From Cladophialophora immunda (Eukaryota > Ascomycota > Eurotiomycetes > Chaetothyriales > Herpotrichiellaceae), in the NCBI RefSeq assembly GCF_000835495.1, contig NW_015622542.1, positions 890,485-954,484 on the forward strand: a DNA stretch of 64,000 bases, given 5' to 3'. How positions within the stretch are numbered: the first letter of the stretch is position 1; each line of letters begins with the position of its first letter. The position numbers and the translations under genes are program-made. Under the pieces are notes generated by a model. The model was not told the origin of the DNA. It was given only the letters and a program-made list of their open reading frames with translations, and made no database searches. This document shows positions 54,959-64,000 of this stretch, piece by piece.

Positions 54959-55622
54959 ATCCGCTGCCGAATTCACGAAATTTCAAGCACACCAAACGGT
55001 AAATGAGCGATGCAAGAGGGAAACATGTGTTGTTGCTGTGACAAGTGCTCAGAGTTATGCATTGTAGCGGAAGCAGCAGGGTTCGATATCTACCTTCCCG
55101 TTATGTAACGAAAGACGAGCAACAGATTCTTACATAACCGTTGGGATCACCATTGTTGATGCGGCCTGCAAAGGAACGATGCTCGCGATAAGAGCTGAGA
55201 ACAATCCATGGGATACAGCCCTATGTGGCGCATGACAGTCAACTATATTCTCAGTGCTCTCACCGCATCGATACGCCCAGACCTGGTCTTCCTTGCTGCA
55301 TATGCCGACCGACCTTCTGAACATACTACATGGCTACCCAGAATGAGCCGTTAGGCTCAAAGCGTGCCACGATCAGATCTTTGGCATTTAGCGTCTCCGT
55401 GCTGAGTCACGCTCTTGCAAACTGAGGGTGGACACGCAAACGTCCACATAAGCGATCCAATCGCAAGCCGAAGCGTCACAAGTGGTCGATGACAGTTGGC
55501 GACGCCTTACTGGTCATCGAATGCCACATGAACACCTGGTCGAGCGTTCATGTTCCTGGTGCTCTAGAATATGAGTGCCTCCTCGATCAGATAATTCATC
55601 GGCAAGATCACCGTGTTGTATT
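54959..55622. other. Intergenic
   Basis: Promoter region of the deaminase-like gene and 3' flank of the regulator. No gene is seen. Confidence 0.5.
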
Positions 55623-57606
55623 ATGTCTGTTGTAAGAGCAATTCAGACTGCTAAACCGGGAGATTCAATATGGCAGGACGTACCGGAAGATGCATTCCGT
55701 CGAAGGGTCATTGCGCTCTCTGTGGCAACGAAGGGTGTCCCGGGCGACTCGAAACATTCGGGATCACGGTCAAGCAGTACTCAAAACTTGCCTCCATCGA
55801 CCGAGTCTCGATTATTATCCTTCAGGACCGAGCAGCGCCTTGCAGATGATATTGCATTTATCTTGGCAGCCCATGAAGGTAGTGAAAGTGTCACTGCAGT
55901 TTGTGTGGAGGAGATTCCAGAGCCTCCGGGTCTTACCATACGCGTTGGTGCAAATGAAGGATTGCAAGGGAAGGCCAAGACTACATTGCAACAAATATGT
56001 GAATCTCTGATGTCTTGTGCAAAGGGCGGTTAGTATAGACCTCACTGGTTGCATCCTTCGTTCTAACGACCTCGCAGATATGAAGCTCGAGGAGTGTGGT
56101 TCGACACTGTCAAAACTGGTATTGAGTTTCTCGCAGGAGCGCATTCTGTCTCGCATGCGATTATTCCTTGGGGAGCTTCCTTCATCATCTATTTCAAGCA
56201 GGAGGGAATCAACGAGCTCTTCAAGGTCGGGTGCTGAAAAGACGTTACGCCGAATGCAAGCTGCGGCTTGTACACCCGCTGCCAACGATCTTGTCAGAAA
56301 ATTATCGGAGCTGAGGAGGGTGTTTGAGGACGTCCTGGGCTCAGGCGATTCATCGCGCGGATGGGAGCTGCAGGAAGTTGTCAAGGAGAGCTTCGCCATC
56401 ACAACTTCCGAAGGACAAGTGCCTTTCCGCGTTAATCTCGAGAACGCTGGTCTGAATGCCCAAGAATGGTTGAACAACAAGTACATTACGCAGATCGACA
56501 AGCTTGGCGCGTATCACCGAATTCCACAGACCTTGACCAGAGAAGCTCGCAGGAGGAAAACTAGGCATCTGTTCTCGAATATCAAGCCGGCTTTCATCGA
56601 CCCGTATGAACCTCGAATGAGTTCTATATCTCTTACCGGAACGAAGGTCCCTTGTTACGTCCACGCGGAAATACAGTTGATTGTACATTATCTTCTTTCA
56701 ACGACTCCGATACTGCCCCGAGTCATTGGAACCAGTAAGGAGGCATGCTTCCTGTGCCATCTATTCATCAAAAGGCTCGGGAGTTTCGTCATCACGGCTA
56801 CCCACGGGCGGCTATATGACCAGTGGACCATTCCGGACCTTGCAGAGTACTTGCCAGGACAGGTTATAGCGCTGAGGACGGTTATACGGAGAATGAATCG
56901 TGACTGTTCACTCCTGGGAAGGAAAAAACAGCCGCGCCGTGGTCATCATCACCTCACGAGTAGACAGAACCTGTACGAAATGCCGACATTTTCCCCTTTG
57001 TCCACGCTGTTGAGCGCAAGATTCGACACGCAGTCAAGTTTGCTGCCAGCCGCAGATGAAAACAGTGAAGGCATTGAGAGCTCTTCCGCTCGGCGTTCAA
57101 GGACTTCGGCAGCATCGGCAATCCCAATCTCTAGTAACGAGGGGTCTCCGCCACAATCCGACGGGGGAACAACTACAACTACAGATTCTTGGTGGAACTC
57201 GAGTCTAAAGACAGAAACCCGAACCCTCGGCGGCAGCGGCACAGCAACCAAACCAGAGCACCATGATGTAGTCTTGGGCGGTGGTCACTCCGAAAGCACA
57301 GTTACCAGCTCTACTCTGACGTCGAACAGCCGCATCCCAACCGGCGTCAGCCCAGACAGACCATATCTTATCAACCTCCCGGACCTAGAAGTTATGGTGG
57401 AGGTCCAGCCACCGTGCAATGGGACTATAAGCTTCAGCACAGGCGGCCAAATTGACAAGAGCACGGCAAGTCACCTCGTCAAACTTGAGGATCTCTCGGC
57501 AGGAGACGAGGTGGGCTTTCAACGATCTGAGAATGAAACTTCTGTGGTGCTTCGCCTGCAGCAAGGCGGCGGTGATTTGTGCTGCATTACACTGGAGTGG
57601 ACATGA
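55623..57606 (+). CDS. OTT_1508-type deaminase-domain protein
   Basis: Exons 55623-56028 and 56078-57606 give 644 residues from the ATG at MSVVRAIQTAKPG. The N-terminal 330 residues are helical and not recognised. The deaminase core follows: YVHAEIQLIVHYL with His331 and Glu333, then KEACFLCHLFIKRLGSF with the CxxC pair at 359 and 362, then the family ending TATHGRLYDQWTIPDL. These are the zinc and proton-shuttle residues of the cytidine-deaminase-like fold, and this arrangement is the OTT_1508 group known from fungi and Orientia. The C-terminal 230 residues are Ser/Thr-rich and disordered, ending in a small beta-rich piece. The substrate is unknown. The group has been proposed to act on nucleic acids or in conflict systems. 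Confidence 0.88.
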
Positions 57607-57929
57607 ACAATGCCATGTTCTATCGGCGCATCAATGCATGTGGGACTGGGAGGAAATCGAGCATTTGCCGCATCTGAACGACTTCCTATTCGTACATGAA
57701 TTTCACCCCCAATTTTGTTGATATTGCTAAGTGTGATGAAGCCAGTCATGAACCAGAACCAGAACGAGAATTTACTTCACCAGCCAAACCTTTTTACCAA
57801 TAGTACAAGGAACAGATGATCTCGGAGTTTCAGAGTGATCTCGGACACCCCTCAATTGGACCGCGGACAGAGTAGACAGTCAGAATGTTTAAGTTGAGCT
57901 TTGCACGCCAAATGCGGTACCAGGAATTA
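57607..57929. other. Intergenic between convergent genes
   Basis: Short 3' flank shared by the deaminase-like gene and the efflux pump. Nothing else is seen. Confidence 0.5.
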
Positions 57930-60187
57930 CTATGCATCATTCCCTTTTGGTTTCGTTTTGTTCTCTTTCTTGGGCAGCCTCTGAAATCCCATCCCGAAGC
58001 TTGTGAGGAATGCGGCAGAGGAGGCGCCGACGGCGAGATACTGAGCCAAAGTCAGTTCGGATCGCATATAGCAAAAGTCGAGAGTTACAACTTACGAAAG
58101 TCGACACAATGGCGTGGTTATATGCGCGGAGTACACCCTCCAGCTGACCACGGGGCACGCTTGATCGCACCGCAGCAGCCCCGACATCGATGACTGTCTC
58201 AGGGTTAATGCCGGGAGCATAGGTTCTCAGCGATGACCGGAGGGAGTTGGTGAAAATTGTCTCGCTAACGGCAAGGAAGACCGACCCTCCTAGATACTGC
58301 CAGAAGAATACCTGGGAGGTGGCGATGGAGACTTCCTTTGGTGGTAAAAGGTTCTGAATGGCCGTGATGGGCTAAGGAATCAAACACTGCTGTCAGTCAA
58401 AGCACACTAATTGTCGAGAAGGGACTTACCATTTGGACCACAGAGCCCCTTCCTGTCCCAGCAAGTATCTGGTACCCGATCCAAGGTCCAGCGCCAGTGG
58501 AAGGAGTGAATGTGGTCATCAGCCCAGATCCAATGGCGGTTAGGACACAACCGACAAGTGCCCATGGGGTGCAATAGCCAATAACCTGGACTTTACAATA
58601 CTGAGTAACACTCCACCAGATATGAGATACCGCAACCTACCTAATCTCCCTGCCGCTATGCTCCCAATAGCCTGCGCAATGGCGGTCGGAAGGACCATGA
58701 CTCCGCTCATCACTGGACTCGCATCCTTGACGACCTGAAACCATACCGGAAGATAGTAGCTGAGTGACAGCAACGCGCCAATCTGAAGGAACGACGTGAA
58801 ACATCCAAAGATCACAAGTCGGTTCTTGGCAAGAGCGGGAGGAATCATAGCCTTGTCTCCCTTGAAGACCTCCCAACCAGCGAACGTGGCAAAGGCGCCG
58901 AAAGCGCCACAGAAAAGACCGATAATGACGGAAGAGTTCCACCGGTACTGGTTGCCCCCCCAGATCAAAGCGAGCAGGAACATGATGCAAGCTGGTGCGA
59001 ATATGGCGAAACCGACGAGGTCGAGCTCTTTCGTGATAATGGTCTTGAGGTTGCGACGCACTGGTTCCTTCTTGATTTGTTCCGGGATGGGCAACAAGAG
59101 CAGCGCGCTTATAACGAGGCCGCTTGGGGGCAGATTGATGTAGAAGCCTGTGAGTGTCAGCACATCCGAGAGAAATGAGCAGCAAGCAATCACTAACACC
59201 ATCTCCAGGAAACGTTTTGCGTCAGAGCCCCACCGACTAGGGGACCGATTATAGTCCCGATCCTATATTCAGGTCTGAATCAACAGCAGCGCTAGAGGAA
59301 GAGGACTGACTCGCTGTGTGCTCCTGCAGATCTTTGAGCATAGTCGCGGCAAGGGTGGCTTACGAAGTCAGGCTAACAGCGATACCTATGAGCACTAAGG
59401 GCATTGTTAGTTGCAATAACCTTTTATAGCGATATTGATGGACGTGGGCTTACTTGGCCGATCTTCCTTGGAAGCAGCTGCAGCTATCACTGCAAAAGCG
59501 CCGTTGATAACGCCAGCACCACCGCAGCCTTGTACTGCTCTTCCCACAATTAGGGCCTTAGATGACGGAGCTGTGGCACAAACGAGAGCCCCGATCGAAA
59601 AGATGGAAGCAAACATGAGATACGTGTGCTGAGACAATGTTTAGCACTGAGAGATTTTGTCGAAGAACTGTTCCTCCCACCTTTGTAGGGAAGTGCGTGT
59701 AGACCCTGCCAACAAGAGGCTGCATAGCACACCTATAGACCGAGTAAGACGCGGTGTCCAGGCGAAAGAGCAGGCGGGAGTACTCACGTTGCAACGAGAT
59801 AAGCACTTCCGTACCAGCCAATGTCTTTGAGAGAGTTGAAATGCGTTGTAATCTTCGGTATTGCCTGCATCAAACCTCTCAGCATACACCCGATCTCGCT
59901 CAGTCGACATGGATAAGCCTCACTGTTGCAATGATTGAACCGTTCAGGGCTATGAGGAATGTCGAGACAAAGACTGCGGCGAAGAGGGCATAGACTCGAC
60001 GACCTAAAAGATTTTTGGACTCGGATATTTTGTCTTGGTTCTCCTCTGAAACGGGCGATTCATTCGTAGTCGAATCGTCCATTTTTGTTGTCCGCTCGGC
60101 TATGTTTGTGTCTCGCCCAGGGCTGGCGGACTTGCTCTCTAGATCACCGTCCTTGGACGAGATCTCTGAAGCGGTCATAGATGCCAT
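57930..60187 (-). CDS. MFS multidrug/metabolite efflux pump, DHA2 (14-span) type
   Basis: Ten exons join in frame to 572 residues: 60187-59924, 59864-59788, 59732-59681, 59628-59454, 59394-59364, 59262-59198, 59147-58641, 58590-58430, 58371-58096, 58040-57930. Signature blocks are [75 protein letters not shown], LVSS-like GRLVQVIGYCTPWALVG and PRGQLEGVLRAYNHAI. These define the 14-span drug:H+ antiporter family common in toxin clusters. The N terminus is a 60-residue polar cytoplasmic tail. A few joints are judgement calls: the acceptor at 59263 could instead lie 13 nt earlier, and the short exon 59394-59364 rests on frame only. Export substrate unknown. It is divergent from a Zn2Cys6 gene, suggesting an inducible efflux unit. 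Confidence 0.9.
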
Positions 60188-60579
60188 GTCGGATCTTATC
60201 TCATTGATCAATGGGTCTAGAGAGGCAGCGTAAGTCTGCAGTCTGCTTTTATGCTATCGCTGAGTCCATTGGACGACTGCTCCGTGTCCGATGATATCCA
60301 CAGCCTCGACCCACTGAGAGACTTCTCTGATTGGCTGATGAGACGGCGAGGCTGCAATAGCCACCCCGTCTGACGGCCAACTTCTCCCAGTCTAATTTGG
60401 ACTGGACTGTCAGACGAATATTATTTTTGTCCAAGGCTGTCGATCGCTCGGCATCGGAATTTCCGTTTCCTACGTTCTACTTGCTCCCGGCTTCTCCTTT
60501 TCCTCAATTCTTACCTAGTTTTTATTCAGAATGTAGCGTCGGGGAACATTGATTCCTTCTTTCCTTCCGTGCGCCTTAG
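60188..60579. promoter_or_regulatory. Divergent promoter, efflux pump and Zn2Cys6 gene
   Basis: 392 bp between two outward-facing starts. It is A/T- and pyrimidine-rich near 60420-60540. Both genes are likely co-controlled from here. Confidence 0.6.
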
Positions 60580-62641
60580 ATGTCCTTGTTATCACAGATA
60601 GCCGAGTACGAGCGCCACGATATGCCCCAATCACCACGTCAGCTAGATGACTCTAACGGCATCCGTGCTCCGAGAGCCTGCGTACCATGTGCCGCCGCTA
60701 AAGTACGATGCGAGACTGAAACGGGACAAACCTTTTGCAGGCGGTATGGTTCCAGCTACACTTGCACGGAAAATGGCTCACTGATTATTGGTTGGCTTAG
60801 TTGTCTGAGGCTGAAGAAGCCGTGTCGCGCGCAGCCGCCTGGCGCTCACAGGCGCAAGCCCCAACAGAAATCGTGGGTGAAGACTTTACTTGGTGTCATT
60901 TGATCCTCCGTTGACGGACTTGCCTCTGCTAGAGATGTCACGCGGCTCGAGCAGAAGCTCGATGGGGTGGCTGCGATTCTGACTGCCTCCGATCTTGGAG
61001 CCTCGAAAGTCGCAGGCGCCCCGCTACAGCTCCCCACTCAACCTTTCCTTTCGTTGACTTTGTATATCGATCAATTTATCAAGAGCAGTGACGAGGCACG
61101 ACTCATGCTAGATGTGTTCCGGAATGAATTCATGCCTCATTTTCCCTTCGTTATCATTCCGCCGCACATGAGTCTCGAGGAGCTCCGGGGAAAGAAGCCC
61201 TTCTTCTTCATGGTTGTCATGATGATAGCCTGTCGACATGACGTACCCCGACAGACAGCACTAGGGAAGACGCTCAAAGAAATCATAGGCCAGAAGATGA
61301 TGACTCATGGTGAGCAGAGCTTGGACTTGCTGCAAGGGCTTCTCGTTTACTTGGCATGGTACCTTTGTCCATCCCATCTAGCAAGGAGGCTGAACTAATG
61401 TCATAGGTATCATGTCAATCTCCATCTCGGTGGCCAACTCACGGTCGTTGTCCATCTGGTCATGTCGGTGATGATTGATCTCGGCCTAAACAAACACTAT
61501 ACTCCTCGAAAATACGCGAAGCCTCAAAGGGATTATTTTCACCTGGACCGACACGAGACAGCAGCGCGAACGTTGGAAGACCGCCGAACCTATCTCGGCT
61601 GCTTCTACATGACTTCTGTGTATGTATCTCCATGAGAGATTCCGTATGAGAAACTTCATTGCTGATGCTCGAATACCAGGGTATCGATGACCGCCCGAGA
61701 TTTCGAAGCCATCCGATACACCAAGTACACTGAAGAGTGCTATACAATGATATCAGAAGCACTTGAGTATCCTTCAGACAGTTACCTTGTCCAACTAACC
61801 AAGCTGAACTATCTTGGTGACAAAATAAGCCGCACGATAGTCCAGAGAGAGTGGGACTTGTCTTCAGGCATATCCGCACCAATAGGGGCTTACGTAAAGT
61901 CACTCGAGGCCGAGCTACGCAAGTTCAAAGTGTCCATGTCTCTTGAGCTCCCCCAAAGTGGTGAGCTTCCCATTTTTATGAACAGCCCAAAGACATGCTA
62001 ATGATGGGCCAGTGCCACTCCTCATGCACTATTATGCAGTCGAGACATTCCTGTGCGAAATCGCATTGGATGACAACGTTCCTGCTTCACGATATGGGTC
62101 TTTCTCCGTTACACGCCTTGACATGCTGTTCGCTTGTCTCACATCCGCAAAACACTTTTTTGACATATTCCATTCTCTGCCTGCTTCAACACATTTTGAC
62201 CTACCCTACTCCACATTTACCATCGTCAGCCATCTCTACGTGGTCCTGTCGAAACTGTCTCTTTGTATCCACGACGGCTGGGACCAGAACTACGTCGCGT
62301 CATATTTAAACTTCCACGACGTATTGGACCGGTTGTCGAAGAAGGCTGAGGAAGCTAGGGAGCTGATTCTGCAGGCTAACCAATTGGCCGATTCCGCGTC
62401 TTCTTCAAACACCCTGCTACGCAGTGTGCCGCTGGTCTGGATGACGGTGACCGCCAAGGTTCAAGATATCAAGGCGGTGCACGATGCAAGGAAAGCAGAA
62501 CAATCGAGGAGGCCTCAGCCGGAGAATCCAACCTCTGATCTCGGAGCCGAACTGCCGGGACTGCCGAGTGAATGCGCAATGCCAGATACGCTCAGCTTCT
62601 TTGACTTCCTCGACGAACCATTGTGGCAGAACTGGGCGTGA
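60580..62641 (+). CDS. Zn2Cys6 transcription factor (cluster-regulator type)
   Basis: Six exons (60580-60743, 60801-60872, 60933-61358, 61407-61619, 61680-61960, 62013-62641) give 594 residues. The cluster reads RACVPCAAAKVRCETE, TFCRR, then across the first intron CLRLKKPCRAQ, with six cysteines. A coiled coil follows (DVTRLEQKLDGVAAIL), then the middle homology region with FRNEFMPHFPFVIIPPHMSLEELR and DRRTYLGCFYMTSVVSM. This form is typical of regulators beside metabolite or efflux genes. All five introns are 48-60 nt. It is divergent from the DHA2 pump and near an AflY-like gene, so it may control both (inference). Confidence 0.93.
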
Positions 62642-63290
62642 AAATTGGGACCGGGTACTCCCCGCCTTTTGGCCCAGGGACGACGCTATCGCCTTCACTG
62701 TATGTTGGATGTTTCCTGACCCCAATGAAACGTGGACAATGATCGGAAGGCTGGATGCGAAGCCAGAGAACGTCTCCTGAGACGGGGTAAGTCACCTCTC
62801 AAAGCGCCAAACCCGCTTGATATCAGCGGATGGAAATCCAGCAGCTGCGGCTCTAGCTGCGTGGAAGACACTCGATGGCATAAATCGCCTATCTACATCA
62901 ACATACTATTATACTCGTGTCAGTATTAGTGTGAGACAACAACCATGCCATCTTCATTTCTGTCACACGATCAAGCACTCATTCTTGGGCTCTGCAAGTT
63001 CACATTGAGCACAGCAATGGTTCTATCCTTTGCGGTTCGAAGTTAGCTCGAGTGGGATCGAACAGTAAAATAGCAACGTCGCATTTCGATCCGATCCCTG
63101 AACTCACCAGTCGCACAGCTTAGCGTTTTCGACTCCTCTCAGATCAAATCGGCAATCTAATTCTCATCATACGATTGGGCTGGTGAGGATATCAGAGCGA
63201 CCAATTGGCTCGAAGATGTACGCAAGGCAACGTGGGATATTGCTTTGTGGGAGTACCTATGAGAAGCTCACGACCGTGTTCGGCCACAAC
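62642..63290. other. Intergenic between convergent genes
   Basis: 3' flanks of the regulator and the AflY-like gene. No gene is seen. Confidence 0.5.
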
Positions 63291-64000
63291 TTAGGCTGGA
63301 ATATACCCATCGCGACTCGGAAGAAAGCCCATGACGCCCTCCCCAAACCCTTCCCAGCCGTTGAAATCCGTCACGTACTTGGTGGCAGCCTTGAGATAGA
63401 AGCCGTCCTTCTCGCCATACGTCTCGGCAAATGCCTTGATGGCTCGCACGACCTTGAAGAAGTGGTCGTCCAACGCCCACCGGTGTTGGAGCGCGCTCTG
63501 CGTGATCGAGTCCCAGTCCCGGCCGTTGGTTTCGACGGATTCGAGGCGTTCCAGTCCGAAGGAGAGTCTGTTTTGGAGGATGTAGATCAGGATGGTGAAG
63601 AAGGCGTATTGCCGCAGGATCGACACCCTCCTGTCGGCCGGGAAATAGTGGAACAGGATCCGCAGCGCGTGGGCGACGGTCATGATGTGGGCGTAGAAGA
63701 AGTCGTACTTCCCAACGCCATAGTCTGAGGGGCTGATCGCCAACACAACCGAGAGGTCGCAACACTGTTCGAACTGCTGGACGGGATCGGCGACTTCCCA
63801 GGCGTTCCAATGCTCCATAAACGCCTCGAAGCGGTGCTGCAGCACGATGCCAAAGTTTACCGTGCCGGGGAACTCTACGATTCCGTCGAATCGCCGGTCT
63901 TGCTGCACGCGTTTGATGACCTCGGCGAGGCTGCGGGTCTTGTATGGTGGTGGGATTGGCGGGGGGTTGTCAATCAGTCCGTGGCACACGACGTACTCGG
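63291..64000 (-). CDS. Questin oxidase/AflY-like protein, C-terminal part (5' end off window)
   Basis: A minus-strand frame open from the right edge to a TAA at 63291 gives the last 236 residues of a protein whose start lies beyond 64000. Recognisable family blocks are PPYKTRSLAEVIKRVQQD, FDGIVEFPGTVNFG, a long helical segment with HIMTVAHALRILFHYFPADRR, and WDSITQSALQHRWALDDHFFKVVRAIKAF. This matches the questin oxidase-like (DUF4243) family of AflY/HypA and GedK proteins, which carry out Baeyer-Villiger-type ring opening of anthraquinone or xanthone intermediates in polyketide pathways. With the DHA2 pump and regulator alongside, it suggests a biosynthetic locus continuing to the right. No truncation other than the window edge is seen. 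Confidence 0.87.
   Translation of the reverse strand, partial: EYVVCHGLIDNPPPIPPPYKTRSLAEVIKRVQQDRRFDGIVEFPGTVNFGIVLQHRFEAFMEHWNAWEVADPVQQFEQCCDLSVVLAISPSDYGVGKYDFFYAHIMTVAHALRILFHYFPADRRVSILRQYAFFTILIYILQNRLSFGLERLESVETNGRDWDSITQSALQHRWALDDHFFKVVRAIKAFAETYGEKDGFYLKAATKYVTDFNGWEGFGEGVMGFLPSRDGYIPA

Noticed and set aside
1..64000. tRNA genes, rRNA, CRISPR arrays and transposons
   Set aside because: No cloverleaf with A and B boxes, rRNA segment, spaced repeat array, transposase-like frame or long terminal repeat was recognised by eye; a tRNAscan or repeat search could still find a short one.

Overview
The window is nuclear DNA of a filamentous ascomycete (Pezizomycotina). The evidence is short spliceosomal introns of about 45-120 nt with GT..AG ends, eukaryotic single-copy housekeeping genes (VPS28, NOC2), Zn2Cys6 regulators, an RTA1-type membrane protein, a Ccg-9-type trehalose synthase, a FET3/FTR1 pair and a UstYa (DUF3328) protein. 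I cannot place it below that level. I recognise no tRNA, rRNA, CRISPR array or intact transposon. All intron-exon models were drawn by hand from splice consensus, reading frame and family sequence.

Layout. 0-20 kb is mainly ordinary: the 3' part of a proline-rich protein, a serine-rich single-span membrane protein, a Dal5-type permease, VPS28 and NOC2 on a shared promoter, trehalose synthase, and a conserved-looking protein I do not recognise. 21-37 kb is accessory. It holds a UstYa-like oxidase, a secreted Kex2-type repeat precursor, a protein kinase with a signal-peptide-like N terminus, a degenerate kinase-like protein, an SDR, a Zn2Cys6 regulator, an RTA1-type membrane protein and a quinone-oxidoreductase-like MDR. 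38-48 kb holds a small nucleotidyltransferase, an MFS sugar transporter and the divergent FET3/FTR1 iron-uptake pair with SreA-type GATA sites. 51-64 kb holds a 2-oxoglutarate oxygenase with a divergent Zn2Cys6 gene, an OTT_1508-type deaminase, a DHA2 efflux pump with its divergent regulator, and an AflY/questin-oxidase-like gene that leaves the right edge. The last group looks like the side of a second metabolite locus.

Main discovery. At 23399-23812 (minus strand) a 120-residue protein has a signal peptide, a short leader, and six copies of a peptide containing TDIYHAT, each closed by Lys-Arg. The only differences between copies are an Ile/Ala alternation at the last core residue, the missing SP in the first copy and an inserted PE in the fourth. 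The codons differ synonymously while the peptide is kept. A UstYa/DUF3328 gene lies 0.9 kb away on the same strand. This is the architecture of fungal dikaritin-type RiPPs (ustiloxin, phomopsin, asperipin), but I do not recognise the core sequence, and no tyrosinase or second UstY gene is present. It is the best candidate for an undescribed system. The SDR, MDR, regulator and RTA1 protein up to 37.4 kb are possible, unproven partners.
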